This document shows positions 33,295 through 44,500 of a stretch of 64,000 nucleotides of DNA, piece after piece. The stretch spans positions 496,001-560,000 of the forward strand of contig NZ_OBQI01000002.1 of assembly GCF_900221005.1 (NCBI RefSeq), read 5' to 3'. A model generated the notes under the pieces. The model saw only the letters and a list, made by a program, of their open reading frames with translations. It had not been told where the DNA came from and ran no database searches. This DNA is from Blastococcus aggregatus (GTDB taxonomy: Bacteria > Actinomycetota > Actinomycetes > Mycobacteriales > Geodermatophilaceae). Numbering within the stretch: the stretch's first letter is position 1; each line of letters starts with the position of its first letter. A program made the position numbers and the translations under genes.

Positions 33295-34651
33295 GCCTGG
33301 CCTCCCGGGCGACGTCCGCGCGGTCGAGGACGAACAGCGCCGCGGCCGTTCCCACGCCGATGATCCCGATGGCCACGATCATCGCGCGGAGGTCCGGGAG
33401 CAGCATCGTGGCCGCGGCCCACTGCAGCACGCCGGCCACGAGGAGCACGAGCACGGCGCGGGAGGACGCGCGTGCGGTGTGGTTGATGAGCAGCCCCTGG
33501 GCCAGGGCCCACGGCAGGTAGGCCACGGTCATCCAGGGCAGCAGCGCCGCGGCGGGACCGTAGCCCGAGCCGGAGCCGAACAGGATCGAGACGAGCAGGT
33601 CGCCGACGAGCGCGACCACGGCGGCCAGGACCAGGCCGCTGGCGAGCACGGTGGCCAGCACGATGTTGACCCCGAAGCGCACCGCGCCGGCGTCGGCGCC
33701 GCGGAACACGAACCGCGGCAGCAGGTAGAGCGACAGCACGGTGGGCACGAGGAGGCCCATCTTGGCCAGCACGGCCGCCGCGGCGAAGGCGCCGGAGGCG
33801 TCGTCGACGCTGTAGATGCGGACGAGCACGACGTCGATGTTCGTCAGCCACGCGAAGGACAGCGTGATGAGCATGAGGACGGTGCTCTTGCGCGAGAAGG
33901 CGCCGTTGCCCTGGACCTGGACGTCCCGGGTGTGCCAGCCGGCGAGCACCGCGACGGCGACGATCGCGACGAGCACCGCGACCACGACGGACACCGCACC
34001 GAGCCCCGCGGCCAGGGCGGCGACGGCCAGGAGCAGCCGGAGCACCTGGGAGGCGGTGGAGTAGCCGGAGACGAGCCGGGCCTTGCCGGCGCCCTGCAGG
34101 CGGCCGAGCGCGACGCTGAACAGGAAGCTGGGCACGATCGTCGCGGCCGCGAGGTTCACCGCCAGCCGGCTGGTGTCGAGGGCGTCGGCGAGCAGCGGGG
34201 ACGCCAGCACCACGGCCCCGGCGAAGCCGCTGCCGAGCACGAGGGCCTCGACCGTCGCGCCGTCCAGACGACGGCGCGGGGCGGCGTCCGCGGGCGAGGC
34301 GAGGGCGGCCGCCGTGACCACCGCGACGGAGTTCTGCAGCGCGGAGGCACCGATGCTGGCGATGTTGACGATGGCCAGGAAGGCGGCCAGCAGCCCGAAC
34401 CCGGCCGGGCCCAGGCCGCGGCCGGTGACGACGTGGAAGCCCGACGTGGAGGCGATGCCGATGGCCGCGAGGCCCCCGACCGAGATGAGCGGCCAGGCGT
34501 GCCGGCGGAGGTAGCCCAGCGACATCTGGCGGGACGACACGGGCGACTCCTCGGCGGACGGCGCGGCCTCGGCCGACACGCCCTCCGCCCGGACCGCCTC
34601 CAGGGTCACGGGCGCCCGGAGGGCTGCGACCTCCGACTGCACGGTGGTCAC
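33287..34651 (-). CDS. Polysaccharide flippase-like membrane protein (MATE/Wzx type)
   Basis: A 454-residue protein with ~12 helices after a 45-residue polar start. Segments such as SSGFHVVTGRGLGPAGFGLLAAFLAIVNIASIGASALQNSV resemble the N-terminal half of Wzx-type lipid-linked oligosaccharide flippases and O-antigen exporters. GTG at 34651 overlaps the upstream GT2 stop (GTGA). Its end overlaps the next membrane protein by eight bases. Within the operon it would carry the assembled lipid-linked sugar across the membrane, which is inference from context and fold. Confidence 0.78.
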   Translation of the reverse strand: MTTVQSEVAALRAPVTLEAVRAEGVSAEAAPSAEESPVSSRQMSLGYLRRHAWPLISVGGLAAIGIASTSGFHVVTGRGLGPAGFGLLAAFLAIVNIASIGASALQNSVAVVTAAALASPADAAPRRRLDGATVEALVLGSGFAGAVVLASPLLADALDTSRLAVNLAAATIVPSFLFSVALGRLQGAGKARLVSGYSTASQVLRLLLAVAALAAGLGAVSVVVAVLVAIVAVAVLAGWHTRDVQVQGNGAFSRKSTVLMLITLSFAWLTNIDVVLVRIYSVDDASGAFAAAAVLAKMGLLVPTVLSLYLLPRFVFRGADAGAVRFGVNIVLATVLASGLVLAAVVALVGDLLVSILFGSGSGYGPAAALLPWMTVAYLPWALAQGLLINHTARASSRAVLVLLVAGVLQWAAATMLLPDLRAMIVAIGIIGVGTAAALFVLDRADVAREARRG

Positions 34652-35559
34652 CGGGTCGCTGCCCGGGGCAGCCGCTCGTCGGAACGCTCCGCGCGGGCGC
34701 GCGGGACGGGCAGCGGCACGACGGGCGCGATCTGCCCGACCGGCGCGGCCGGGCCGGCCGGCGCGAGCGGCTCGACGAGGGCGAGGGCCGGGGCGGGTAC
34801 GGGAACGGTGGCCGGTGCGGTGGTGGCGCGGGCGGCGGCCTGGCGGCGGGCCCGGCTGTGCGAGGCGACGGCGAGCAGGTCGCGCAGCGCCTCCCACATC
34901 GAGCCGGCGCCGATCCGGCTGGTGAACTCGTAGTCCAGCACCACGGGGGCCTCCTGGATGCGGGCGCCGGTCTCGGCGAGCCAGCACATCATCTCGAGGT
35001 CGAAGGCGAAGCCGGTGACCCGCAGGTCGGCGATCACCGGGGCGGCGACCGACCGGCGCATCGCCTTGATGCCGGTCTGGGTGTCACCGAGGTCCATCCC
35101 GAGCGCCAGGCGGGTGAGCAGGCGGAACGTGCGGCTGGCCACGCGCCGGACCGGCGGGTAGCTGACGGCCGACTCCGGGTGCACCTTCGAACCGACGACG
35201 ACGTCGGCGACGTCGGCGTCCAGCCGGTCGAAGAAGCCGGGGAGCACCGAGGGGTGCAGGTCCAGGTCGCCGTCCATGAACGCGACCAGCGGGTTGGTCG
35301 CGTGCCGGAAGCCGTACCGGAGCGCGTGCCCCTTCCCCTGGTTGGGGAAGTACTCCAGGACGGTGACCTGCGGCAGGTTCAGCGCGCGGGCCTCGTCCGC
35401 GGTGCCGTCGGAGCTCCCGTCGGACACGACGAGGATCTCGTAGGGCCGGCCCGTGCCGTCGAGGACCTCGGCCAGGCGCGTCACCGCGGGGCCGATGCTG
35501 GCGGCCTCCTGGTAGGCGGGGACGACGACGGAGACCGCCGTGAGCTCAGTGGTATTCAC
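34648..35559 (-). CDS. Glycosyltransferase family 2 (dolichyl-phosphate-glucose synthase-like)
   Basis: A 303-residue GT2 enzyme. VVVPAYQEAASIGPAV at 11-26, VSDGSSDGTADEA, GKGHALRYGF and the metal motif FMDGDLDLHP are present, followed by GDTQTGIKAMRR as in Alg5/DPG-type transferases that load a sugar onto a polyprenyl phosphate. The last ~75 residues are a Pro/Ala-rich tail without recognisable domain. GTG at 35559 lies inside the end of the epimerase gene (14-base overlap). No membrane helix is seen, so it is probably cytosolic at the membrane face. Confidence 0.87.
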   Translation of the reverse strand: MNTTELTAVSVVVPAYQEAASIGPAVTRLAEVLDGTGRPYEILVVSDGSSDGTADEARALNLPQVTVLEYFPNQGKGHALRYGFRHATNPLVAFMDGDLDLHPSVLPGFFDRLDADVADVVVGSKVHPESAVSYPPVRRVASRTFRLLTRLALGMDLGDTQTGIKAMRRSVAAPVIADLRVTGFAFDLEMMCWLAETGARIQEAPVVLDYEFTSRIGAGSMWEALRDLLAVASHSRARRQAAARATTAPATVPVPAPALALVEPLAPAGPAAPVGQIAPVVPLPVPRARAERSDERLPRAATR

Positions 35560-36625
35560 GGGTCATCAGGTCCTTCACGACGATGTCCGACGGTGAGATG
35601 CGCAGGGTCTGGGGCGGGCGGCGCCGCTCGGCGTGGGACCGCAGGAAGCGCTGGAGGACGTCGACGTCCCACCCGGAGAGCTCCGCGTTCTCGCCCAGCC
35701 CGTCCTGCCGCTCGGTCTCCTTGCGGTGCACCAGCGTCGGGACGCCGAGCAGCGCGGCCTCCTCCTGGACGCCGCCGCTGTCGGTGACGACGAACGAGGC
35801 GCCGGCGAGCAGGTCGGTGAACTCGGCGTGCGGGACCTTGTCGAGGACGGTGAAGAGCTCCGGGGGCAGCGCGTCGAGCCGGCTGCCCAGGACGTGCCGC
35901 GCCTGGTCGTCGGCCACGAGGACCATCCGGTGCGGCGCGTGCTGCTGCAGCGCGGCGAGCGTCCGGTCGGTCAGCCCGGCGGCGGTCAGGAACTCGAAGC
36001 GGTGCAGGAGGACCAGCCCGTAGGGGTCGGTCTCCGACGGCCGGGCGGAGGGAGCCCGGTCCAGGACGGCGTCGACGACGGTGTTGGCGCCGGTGGGGAC
36101 GACACCGCGGCGGCCGGCGAGCACCGCGGCCGCGGCGTCCGAGGGGGCGTAGTGGACGTCGGCGAGCCGGCCGACGATGCGCCGGTCCAGCTCCTCGGGG
36201 AACGGGTGCCGCCAGTTGCCCGAGCGGAGCCCGGCCTCGACGTGCGCGCAGTCCGCGCCGAGCAGCTTGGCCAGGACGGCCCCGACGACGCTGGTCATCG
36301 TGTCGCCGTGGACGACGAGCACGCTGCGCCCGCCGCCGCTGCGCAGCCGCCGCCGGGCGGACCACCCGGAGCGCACCACCCAGGCGAGGATCTGGCCGAG
36401 CCACACGACCACGTCGGCGGGCCCGGCGAGGGGCTTGCCGCCGCGACCGTTGGCCAGCACGTGGTCCGGGGCAGGCAGCCCCAGGCCGGGCAGCGCGCGC
36501 AGCACGGTGTCGGACTGCTGGAGGGTCAGCCACTGCTCGTAGTCGACGCCCTGGTCGGCGAGCCGCCGGGCGACCGGGGCCAGCTTGATGGCCTCGGCCG
36601 TGGTGCCGTAGACGAAGACGATCAC
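35546..36625 (-). CDS. wecB: UDP-N-acetylglucosamine 2-epimerase (non-hydrolysing)
   Basis: A 359-residue WecB-type epimerase that interconverts UDP-GlcNAc and UDP-ManNAc. VYGTTAEAIKLAPVARRL at the start, VHGDTMTSVVGAVLAKLL, CAHVEAGLRSGNWRHPFPEELDRRIV with the catalytic acid and histidine region, and TDSGGVQEEAALLGVPTLV near the C-end are characteristic. GTG at 36625 overlaps the upstream GT2 stop and follows GGAGG. The product suggests that the surface glycan made by this operon contains ManNAc or a derivative; that is inference. Confidence 0.93.
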   Translation of the reverse strand: MIVFVYGTTAEAIKLAPVARRLADQGVDYEQWLTLQQSDTVLRALPGLGLPAPDHVLANGRGGKPLAGPADVVVWLGQILAWVVRSGWSARRRLRSGGGRSVLVVHGDTMTSVVGAVLAKLLGADCAHVEAGLRSGNWRHPFPEELDRRIVGRLADVHYAPSDAAAAVLAGRRGVVPTGANTVVDAVLDRAPSARPSETDPYGLVLLHRFEFLTAAGLTDRTLAALQQHAPHRMVLVADDQARHVLGSRLDALPPELFTVLDKVPHAEFTDLLAGASFVVTDSGGVQEEAALLGVPTLVHRKETERQDGLGENAELSGWDVDVLQRFLRSHAERRRPPQTLRISPSDIVVKDLMTREYH

Positions 36626-37701
36626 GCCGCCACCTCCGCGCGGACGGGCAGGTTGCGGCGGGTCGAGCGCAGCAGGTGCCCGTGCACGGCCAGGCCGCGC
36701 AGCAGCCCGGCCCAGTACGGGCCGGCGAAGACCGGCACGTAGGCGAGGTAGGCCCGGAGCCCCTTCGCGGGGCAGTGCCGGCGCGCGGCCAGGGCGGCCG
36801 GCGCGGCGAGGCCGAGGACGGCGACGGCGGCGAGCACGCCCAGCACGGTCCACGCCTGGGCGGCCACGAGGCCGGCGAGCAGGGCCAGCCCGACGACCGG
36901 AGCGGCGGCCAGGCCGACGAGCGCGGCGTTCCAGCCGGCCGACGTGCCGGCGAAGCTGTCCACCAGGAAGGTGCCGCGACCGAAGCTGTGCCGCACGAAG
37001 TCACGCACGTTGCCGCGCGGCCGGTAGACGGCGAGGAAGCCCGGGTCCAGGCGGATCGGGATCTGCACGGCGATGTGGCGGATCAGCTTGGTGTCGTCGC
37101 TGGCCAGGGCGGCGTCGCCGGTCGGCCACGCCACGCGGCAGGCGTCGACCAGCAGTTGGCGCGGGGCGATGAAGACGCCCGTGCCCTTGGGGTGCTGGTT
37201 GAAGGTCTCGAGGCCGAACTCGACCGGCTGCGGCGCACCGAGGTAGTTGCCCCAGAAGACGTGGGTGAGGACCTCCCAGAAGTGCCCCACGAGGGGCGCC
37301 TCGGGATCGGTGACGCAGTGGCCGTTCCAGACGGTCTTCCGCGGGTCCGCGGTCATGACCGCCTCGACGTGGGCGAGGCTGCCCGGGCCCATGAGGACGC
37401 GGCTGTCCAGGAGGAACACCTGCTCGGCCCGGGCCTCCTGCAGTCCGGCCCAGCGGGCGAGGAACCGGCCCTTGTTCTCCTGGCGCAGAACGCGCAGGGC
37501 GACCGGGAAGCCGGCGGCCATCGAGGTGATCAGGTCCGCGGTGCCGTCGGTCGACCCGTCATCCACGACGAGGATCTCGGCGGTCCACGAGGTGGCCGCG
37601 AGCGCGGTGGCGCAGGCCTCCAGGGTGGAGGGCAGCCACTCGGCGGAGTTGTAGGACGGGATCACGACGCTGAGGTCGGGGAGCTCGCGCTCGCTGTGAC
37701 C
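36622..37701 (-). CDS. Membrane-associated glycosyltransferase family 2
   Basis: A ~359-residue GT2 enzyme with LSVVIPSYNSAEWLPST near the N-terminus, EILVVDDGSTDGTADL, the DxD-like LDSRV and a long acceptor region. The last ~100 residues have three to four hydrophobic segments (AALVGLAAAPVVGLALLAGLVAA; LGVLAAVAVLGLAAPAALAA). GTG at 37701 is chosen because AGGGGG lies four bases upstream. Longer forms from ATG 37779 or GTG 37815 are possible but add residues without family similarity. It is the first of five overlapping genes of the glycan operon. Confidence 0.82.
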   Translation of the reverse strand, partial: GHSERELPDLSVVIPSYNSAEWLPSTLEACATALAATSWTAEILVVDDGSTDGTADLITSMAAGFPVALRVLRQENKGRFLARWAGLQEARAEQVFLLDSRVLMGPGSLAHVEAVMTADPRKTVWNGHCVTDPEAPLVGHFWEVLTHVFWGNYLGAPQPVEFGLETFNQHPKGTGVFIAPRQLLVDACRVAWPTGDAALASDDTKLIRHIAVQIPIRLDPGFLAVYRPRGNVRDFVRHSFGRGTFLVDSFAGTSAGWNAALVGLAAAPVVGLALLAGLVAAQAWTVLGVLAAVAVLGLAAPAALAARRHCPAKGLRAYLAYVPVFAGPYWAGLLRGLAVHGHLLRSTRRNLPVRAEVAA

Positions 37702-38032
37702 CACTTGTCCCCCTTGCCCGACCGTCCGCAGTGCGGGCAGCCGGTGTTGTTGTGTAACGGCGCCGTTGCCCGCCGTCATGATTGCCGGAACGCTTTCGTT
37801 CCGAGGGCCGGACACGCGGGCCTGTGACTCGTGTGGCGACGGAACGGAGCACCCAGCGGCGCACGAGAAAGCGTTACTCAGCGCTACGTTCTAGGTGCAG
37901 AAAGTACCAGCGGCGAGACGGAACGGTCACCCTCGGAACTGCGTGTCACCGCATCATTGCTGGGCGAGATGTGCCGAAGAGTCGACACGGTCGTCGGCTC
38001 TTCCGGGCACGGCGGCGGGGCGGGCCGGCCGG
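37702..38032. other. Intergenic region before the glycan operon, with inverted repeats
   Basis: No gene is seen in these ~330 bases. AACGCTTTC (37789-37797) is repeated in inverted form as GAAAGCGTT (37867-37875), and the former lies inside the palindrome GGAACGCTTTCGTTCC (37787-37802). These could be operator sites for the glycan operon. No clear minus-strand TANNNT -10 element was found. A terminator-like hairpin lies at 37976-38003. Confidence 0.45.
37976..38003 (-). terminator. Candidate terminator after meaB
   Basis: GAAGAGTCGAC (37976-37986) pairs at 10 of 11 positions with GTCGGCTCTTC (37993-38003) around a six-base loop. It lies 30 bases beyond the meaB stop. Confidence 0.55.
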
Positions 38033-39027
38033 CTACGCGCCGGGTGCCGCCAGGAACGTGTCGCGGATCTGCCGGGCGGCCAGCGCGGGCGTGAGCTCGC
38101 CGGCGAGCACCGCCTTCTCCAGCGTCGGCGCCATCGCCCGGACACCGGGGTGCGCCCGCAGCGCGTGCTCGAGGCCGTCCCGGACCAGCTGCCAGGTCCA
38201 GCGCACCTGCTGGTTGCGGCGCTTCTCGTCGAACTCCCCCGAGGCCTTCATGCGGTCCTGGTGCTCGACCAGCTCGGCCCAGACCTCGTCCAGGCCCTCC
38301 CCGGTGAGCCCGGCGCAGGTGAGCACCGGCACGTCCCAGGTCTCGCCGTGGCCGCGCAGCATCCGGATCGCCTGCGCCAGCTCGCGGGCGGCCTTGCGCG
38401 CGCCCGGCGCACCGTCGCCGTCGGCCTTGTTCACGGCGATGACGTCGGCGATCTCGAGGATGCCGCGCTTGATGCCCTGCAGCTGGTCGCCGGTGCGGGC
38501 CAGGGTGAGGAAGAGGAAGGAGTCGACCATCTCGGCGACGGTGATCTCCGACTGCCCGACGCCGACGGTCTCCACCAGGACGACGTCGTAGCCGGCGGCC
38601 TCCACGACGACCATCGACTCGCGGGTCGCCTGCGCGACGCCGCCGAGCGTCCCCGACGTCGGCGACGGGCGGATGAAGGCGGCCGGGTCGACCGAGAGCC
38701 GGGACATGCGGGTCTTGTCGCCGAGGATCGACCCGCCGGAGCGAGCCGACGACGGGTCGACGGCGAGCACGGCCACCTTCGAACCGGCCGCGGTCAGCGT
38801 CACGCCGAGCTGGTCGATGAACGTCGACTTCCCCACGCCGGGGACGCCGCTGATGCCCACGCGGCGCGCTCCCCCGGCGTGCGGCAGCAGCTCGACGAGC
38901 AGCTCCTGCGCCCGCTCGCGGTGATCCCCGCGGCGCGACTCGACCAGGGTGATGGCGCGCGCCATCACCCGCCGGTCGCCCGCGAGCACCCCCTCGACGA
39001 GCGCGGGGACGTCGACGTCCCTCGCCA

Positions 39028-39028
<1 letters not shown>
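38033..39028 (-). CDS. meaB: Methylmalonyl-CoA mutase-associated GTPase MeaB
   Basis: A 331-residue G3E-family GTPase that guards adenosylcobalamin loading and reactivation of methylmalonyl-CoA mutase. The P-loop GVPGVGKST, VLAVDPSSARSGGSILGDKTRM, VETVGVGQSEITVAEMVD and the base-specificity NKADG are all visible. ATG at 39028 overlaps the mutB stop by one base (TGATG). Length and the C-terminal dimerisation region (RRNQQVRWTWQLVRDGLEHAL) are normal. It ends the mutase operon. Confidence 0.96.
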
Positions 39029-41249
<2,221 letters not shown>

Positions 41250-41253
<4 letters not shown>

Positions 41254-43211
41254 GCCTGCACTCCTTCGAGGCCCAGCTGCGCGTGGACGGTGCGGAGCAC
41301 GTCCAGGGCGTCGCACCCGGCGTACACGTAGCCGTCGACGCCGTCGACGGCGAGGTCGGGCTTGCCGGCCAGCCACACCTGCGTGGCGCCGGCGTCCTTG
41401 AGCGCGGCAGCCAGGCCGGCCGCCTGCTCGGCGTAGTCCTTGTCGGTCCCGCAGATGCAGGCGACCATCGTGCCGGCCTCGCGGAGGCCCTCGGCCAGGT
41501 CGCCGGCCGGCGTGGCCAGCCCACCGGCCTGGAACAGGTTGCCGGCGAAGCTCGCCCGCGCGGTGTGCCGGGCGATCGGGCCGATCGTGGCCAGGTAGAC
41601 GGTCGGCCGCTCACCGGCGGTGTCGGCGGCGTCGCGCAGCGACTCGAACTCCTGCGCGGCGCGGACGCGGGGCAGCCCGCCGCTGGGGTGCAGCGCGGCC
41701 GCGGGCTGCCGCTCGGGCAGCTTCTCGGTCAGGTTGGGGAACTCGCTGACGCCGGTGATCGCGTCGGCGCGGGTGGCCAGCCGCTTCGCCCGCGCGTCCC
41801 AGGCGGTGGCGATCCGGTCGCGGACCAGACCGGAGTCCAGGGCCGCGGCCAGGCCGCCGGCCCGCTCGATCTCGGTGAACCAGTCCCAGGCCGCCCGGGC
41901 CAGCTCGTCGGTCAGCGACTCGACGTACCAGGAGCCGCCGGCGGGGTCGAGGACGCGGGCCAGGTGACCCTCCTCCACGAGCAGGCTCTGGGTGTTGCGC
42001 GCGATCCGCCGGGCGAAGGAGTCGGGCAGGCCGAGGGCGGCGTCGAAGGGCTGCACGGTGACGGCGTCGGCGCCGCCCACGCCCGCGGCGAAGCAGGCGA
42101 CGGTGGTGCGCAGCATGTTGACCCACGGGTCGCGCTTCGTCGTCATCACCGAGGAGGTGACGGCGTGCTGGCGCTGGCCGCGCACCTCCGGGGCGGCGCC
42201 GCTCACCTCGCCGACGCGGTCCCACAGCCGGCGGGCGGCGCGGAGCGCGGCGATGGTCGTGAACTGGTCGGCGGTGGCGCTGTAGCGGAACTCGAGCTGG
42301 CCGAACGCCTCGTCGACGCTCAGGCCCTGCTGCCCGTCCGCGGTATCGGTGAGCGCCCGCAGGTACGCGACGCCGGCGGCCAGCGAGCAGCCCAGCTCCT
42401 CGACGGCGGAGGCCCCGGCGTCGGCGAAGACCGTGCCGTCGACGACGACGCTGCGCAGGTCCGGGTACGCCGCGGCCCGGCGGGCGAGGCCGGCCAGCCC
42501 GGAGAGGTCCTGCGCCTGCCCCGAGGCGGCGTGCGCGCCGAGCGGGTCGAGGCCGAGCGAGCCGCCGGGCGCGATCGGCTCGTCGGTGTCGCTGCGTGCG
42601 TCCAGGAGGTCGAGGAACGCCTCGGCGGCTCTGACTCCCCCGCCCTCCCCCACGCCCGAGACGCTGACGGGGGCGAGGTCGAGGTAGACGTCGGCGAGCA
42701 CGTCGCCCAGCCGGTCGGCCGGCACCGCGCCGTCGCCGACGACCAGCCACAGCGAGGTGACGCCGTTCTCCAGGTCGGCGGCGATCGCCTCCTTGGTGGC
42801 GGCGGCGTCGGGGTGGGCGTGCCGCTGGCGGACGTCCCAGCCGGCGGGCACGTCGCCGTCCGCACCGCCGGCGGCGCCGGTCGCGCCGGCCCGGGAGCCG
42901 CGCACGAAGGGCGGGAGCCCGGGCACGCCGGCCGTCGTCGGCAGGTCCGTCGCGTCCTCGGCGGTGTACAGCGGGGCGACGGTGACGCCCGGGGCGACGG
43001 GACGGCGCAGGGCCTCCTCGACCGGCTCGGGCAGGTCCTCCCGACCGGCCTTGCGCAGGACACCGGCGACCAGGTCGCGCCACTGGTCGCGGGTGACCGC
43101 GGGGAACTCGGCGGCGAGGCCGAGGTCCTCGGGCACCTCGTGCTCGCTGGGGACCTGCGCGTCCGCCGGCGCCGGCGCCGCGTCGCTGCTGTGCTGCTCG
43201 GTGGAACTCAT
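41250..43211 (-). CDS. mutA: Methylmalonyl-CoA mutase small subunit
   Basis: A 653-residue non-catalytic partner of MutB. It keeps the mutase-barrel sequence pattern ([71 protein letters not shown]). Its C-terminal domain lacks the cobalamin DxHxxG motif; the equivalent segment is [14 protein letters not shown]. This is as expected for MutA. ATG at 43211 follows GAGGAG and overlaps the M20 hydrolase stop (ATGA). Confidence 0.95.
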
Positions 43212-44500
43212 GCTCGGTGGGACTCCTCGTCGGATCGTCGCGCAGCAGTGTCTCCGGGGGCGTGCCGCCCCGTGCGGCCGGGTGCCGGTAGGCCGACCCC
43301 TGCGGGGGAGGCGGCGTCGGCCTCGAGCGCGTGCAGCGCGGCGCGGGCGAGCAGCCGGACGCCCACCTCGAGCGCCCGCTCGTCCACGTCGAAGGTGCCG
43401 CGGTGCAGGTCCAGCTCCGCTCCCCCGCCGTGCGTGCCGAGCCGGGCCAGGGCGATCGGCAGGACGTCTGCGAACCAGCCGAAGTCCTCCCCGCCCATGC
43501 TCTGCGGGGAGAGCACGACGCCCTCGGGCCCCACCGTCTCCAGGGCGGCGGAGCGCAGCAGCGCGACCGAGCGGGGGTCGTTGACCACCGGCGGCACGCC
43601 CCGGATGTAGTCGACCTCGACGGCGGCGCCGGTGGCGGCCGCGACCTTGGCGACGAGCGCCCGGATGATCTCCTCCGCGCCCTGCCAGGCGTCCCGGTCG
43701 AGCACCCGGACGGTGCCGCGCAGCGTGCCCCGTTGCGGGATGGCGTTGGCCGCGACCCCGGCGTCCACCGAGCCCCAGACCAGGGACATCCCGGCGCGCG
43801 GGTCGACCTGCCGGGAGAGGAGCCCCGGCAGCTCGGTGATCAGCCGGCCGAGGGCGTCGACGAGGTCGACGGTCAGGTGCGGCCGCGCGGTGTGCCCGCC
43901 GGGGCCGGTGAGCGTGACGTCGATGCGGTCGCAGGCCGCCGTGATCGCGCCGGTGCGCAGCCCGACCTGCCCCACCGGGACCGAGGGGTCGCAGTGCAGT
44001 GCGAAGGCCCGGGTGGCGCCGTCGAGCACGCCGGAGGCCACCACCTGCGTCGCGCCCCCGGGGACGGTCTCCTCCGCGGGCTGGAAGATGCAGCGCACCC
44101 GCCCGGGCAGCCCGTCGACGGTCGCCAGCGCCAGGGCGACCCCGAGCACCACGGTGGTGTGCACGTCGTGACCGCAGGCGTGGCACATGCCCGGCGTCGT
44201 GGAGGCGTACGGGACGTCCTTGAGGTCGGCCAGCGGCAGTGCGTCGATGTCGCCGCGCAGCACGACCGTCGGGCCGGGGCCCTCCCCCACCTCGACCACC
44301 AGCCCGGTGCCGCTGGGCAGCCGCACCGGCGACAGCCCGGCCTCGCGCAGCCGCTGCTCCAGGAAGGACGTCGTCTCCACCTCGGCGTAGGCCAGCTCGG
44401 GGTGGGCGTGCAGGTGCCGGCGGACGGCGACCAGCCGCGGTGCGTGGGTCGCGACCCACTCGTCCACCGCGGCGCCGAGCTTCTCGACGACGGGGGTCAC
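43208..44500 (-). CDS. M20 family amidohydrolase
   Basis: A 430-residue M20D metallopeptidase-like amidohydrolase. HLHAHPELAYAEVETT, the metal motif CHACGHDVHTT, QPAEETVPGG with the catalytic acid pair, and MGGEDFGWF are present. Such enzymes remove N-acyl groups from amino acids or amides; substrate is not clear. The closest positional analogues I recall are AmiA1/AmiB1 next to deoD in M. tuberculosis. GTG at 44500 overlaps the ligase gene stop; its own stop overlaps the mutA start. Thus a hydrolase is embedded in the mutase transcript. Confidence 0.88.
   Translation of the reverse strand: MTPVVEKLGAAVDEWVATHAPRLVAVRRHLHAHPELAYAEVETTSFLEQRLREAGLSPVRLPSGTGLVVEVGEGPGPTVVLRGDIDALPLADLKDVPYASTTPGMCHACGHDVHTTVVLGVALALATVDGLPGRVRCIFQPAEETVPGGATQVVASGVLDGATRAFALHCDPSVPVGQVGLRTGAITAACDRIDVTLTGPGGHTARPHLTVDLVDALGRLITELPGLLSRQVDPRAGMSLVWGSVDAGVAANAIPQRGTLRGTVRVLDRDAWQGAEEIIRALVAKVAAATGAAVEVDYIRGVPPVVNDPRSVALLRSAALETVGPEGVVLSPQSMGGEDFGWFADVLPIALARLGTHGGGAELDLHRGTFDVDERALEVGVRLLARAALHALEADAASPAGVGLPAPGRTGRHAPGDTAARRSDEESHRA

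Noticed and set aside
37876-37893. TACGTT on the plus strand as the promoter of a small RNA
   Set aside because: There is no recognisable -35 box, no downstream gene on that strand, and single hexamers occur by chance.
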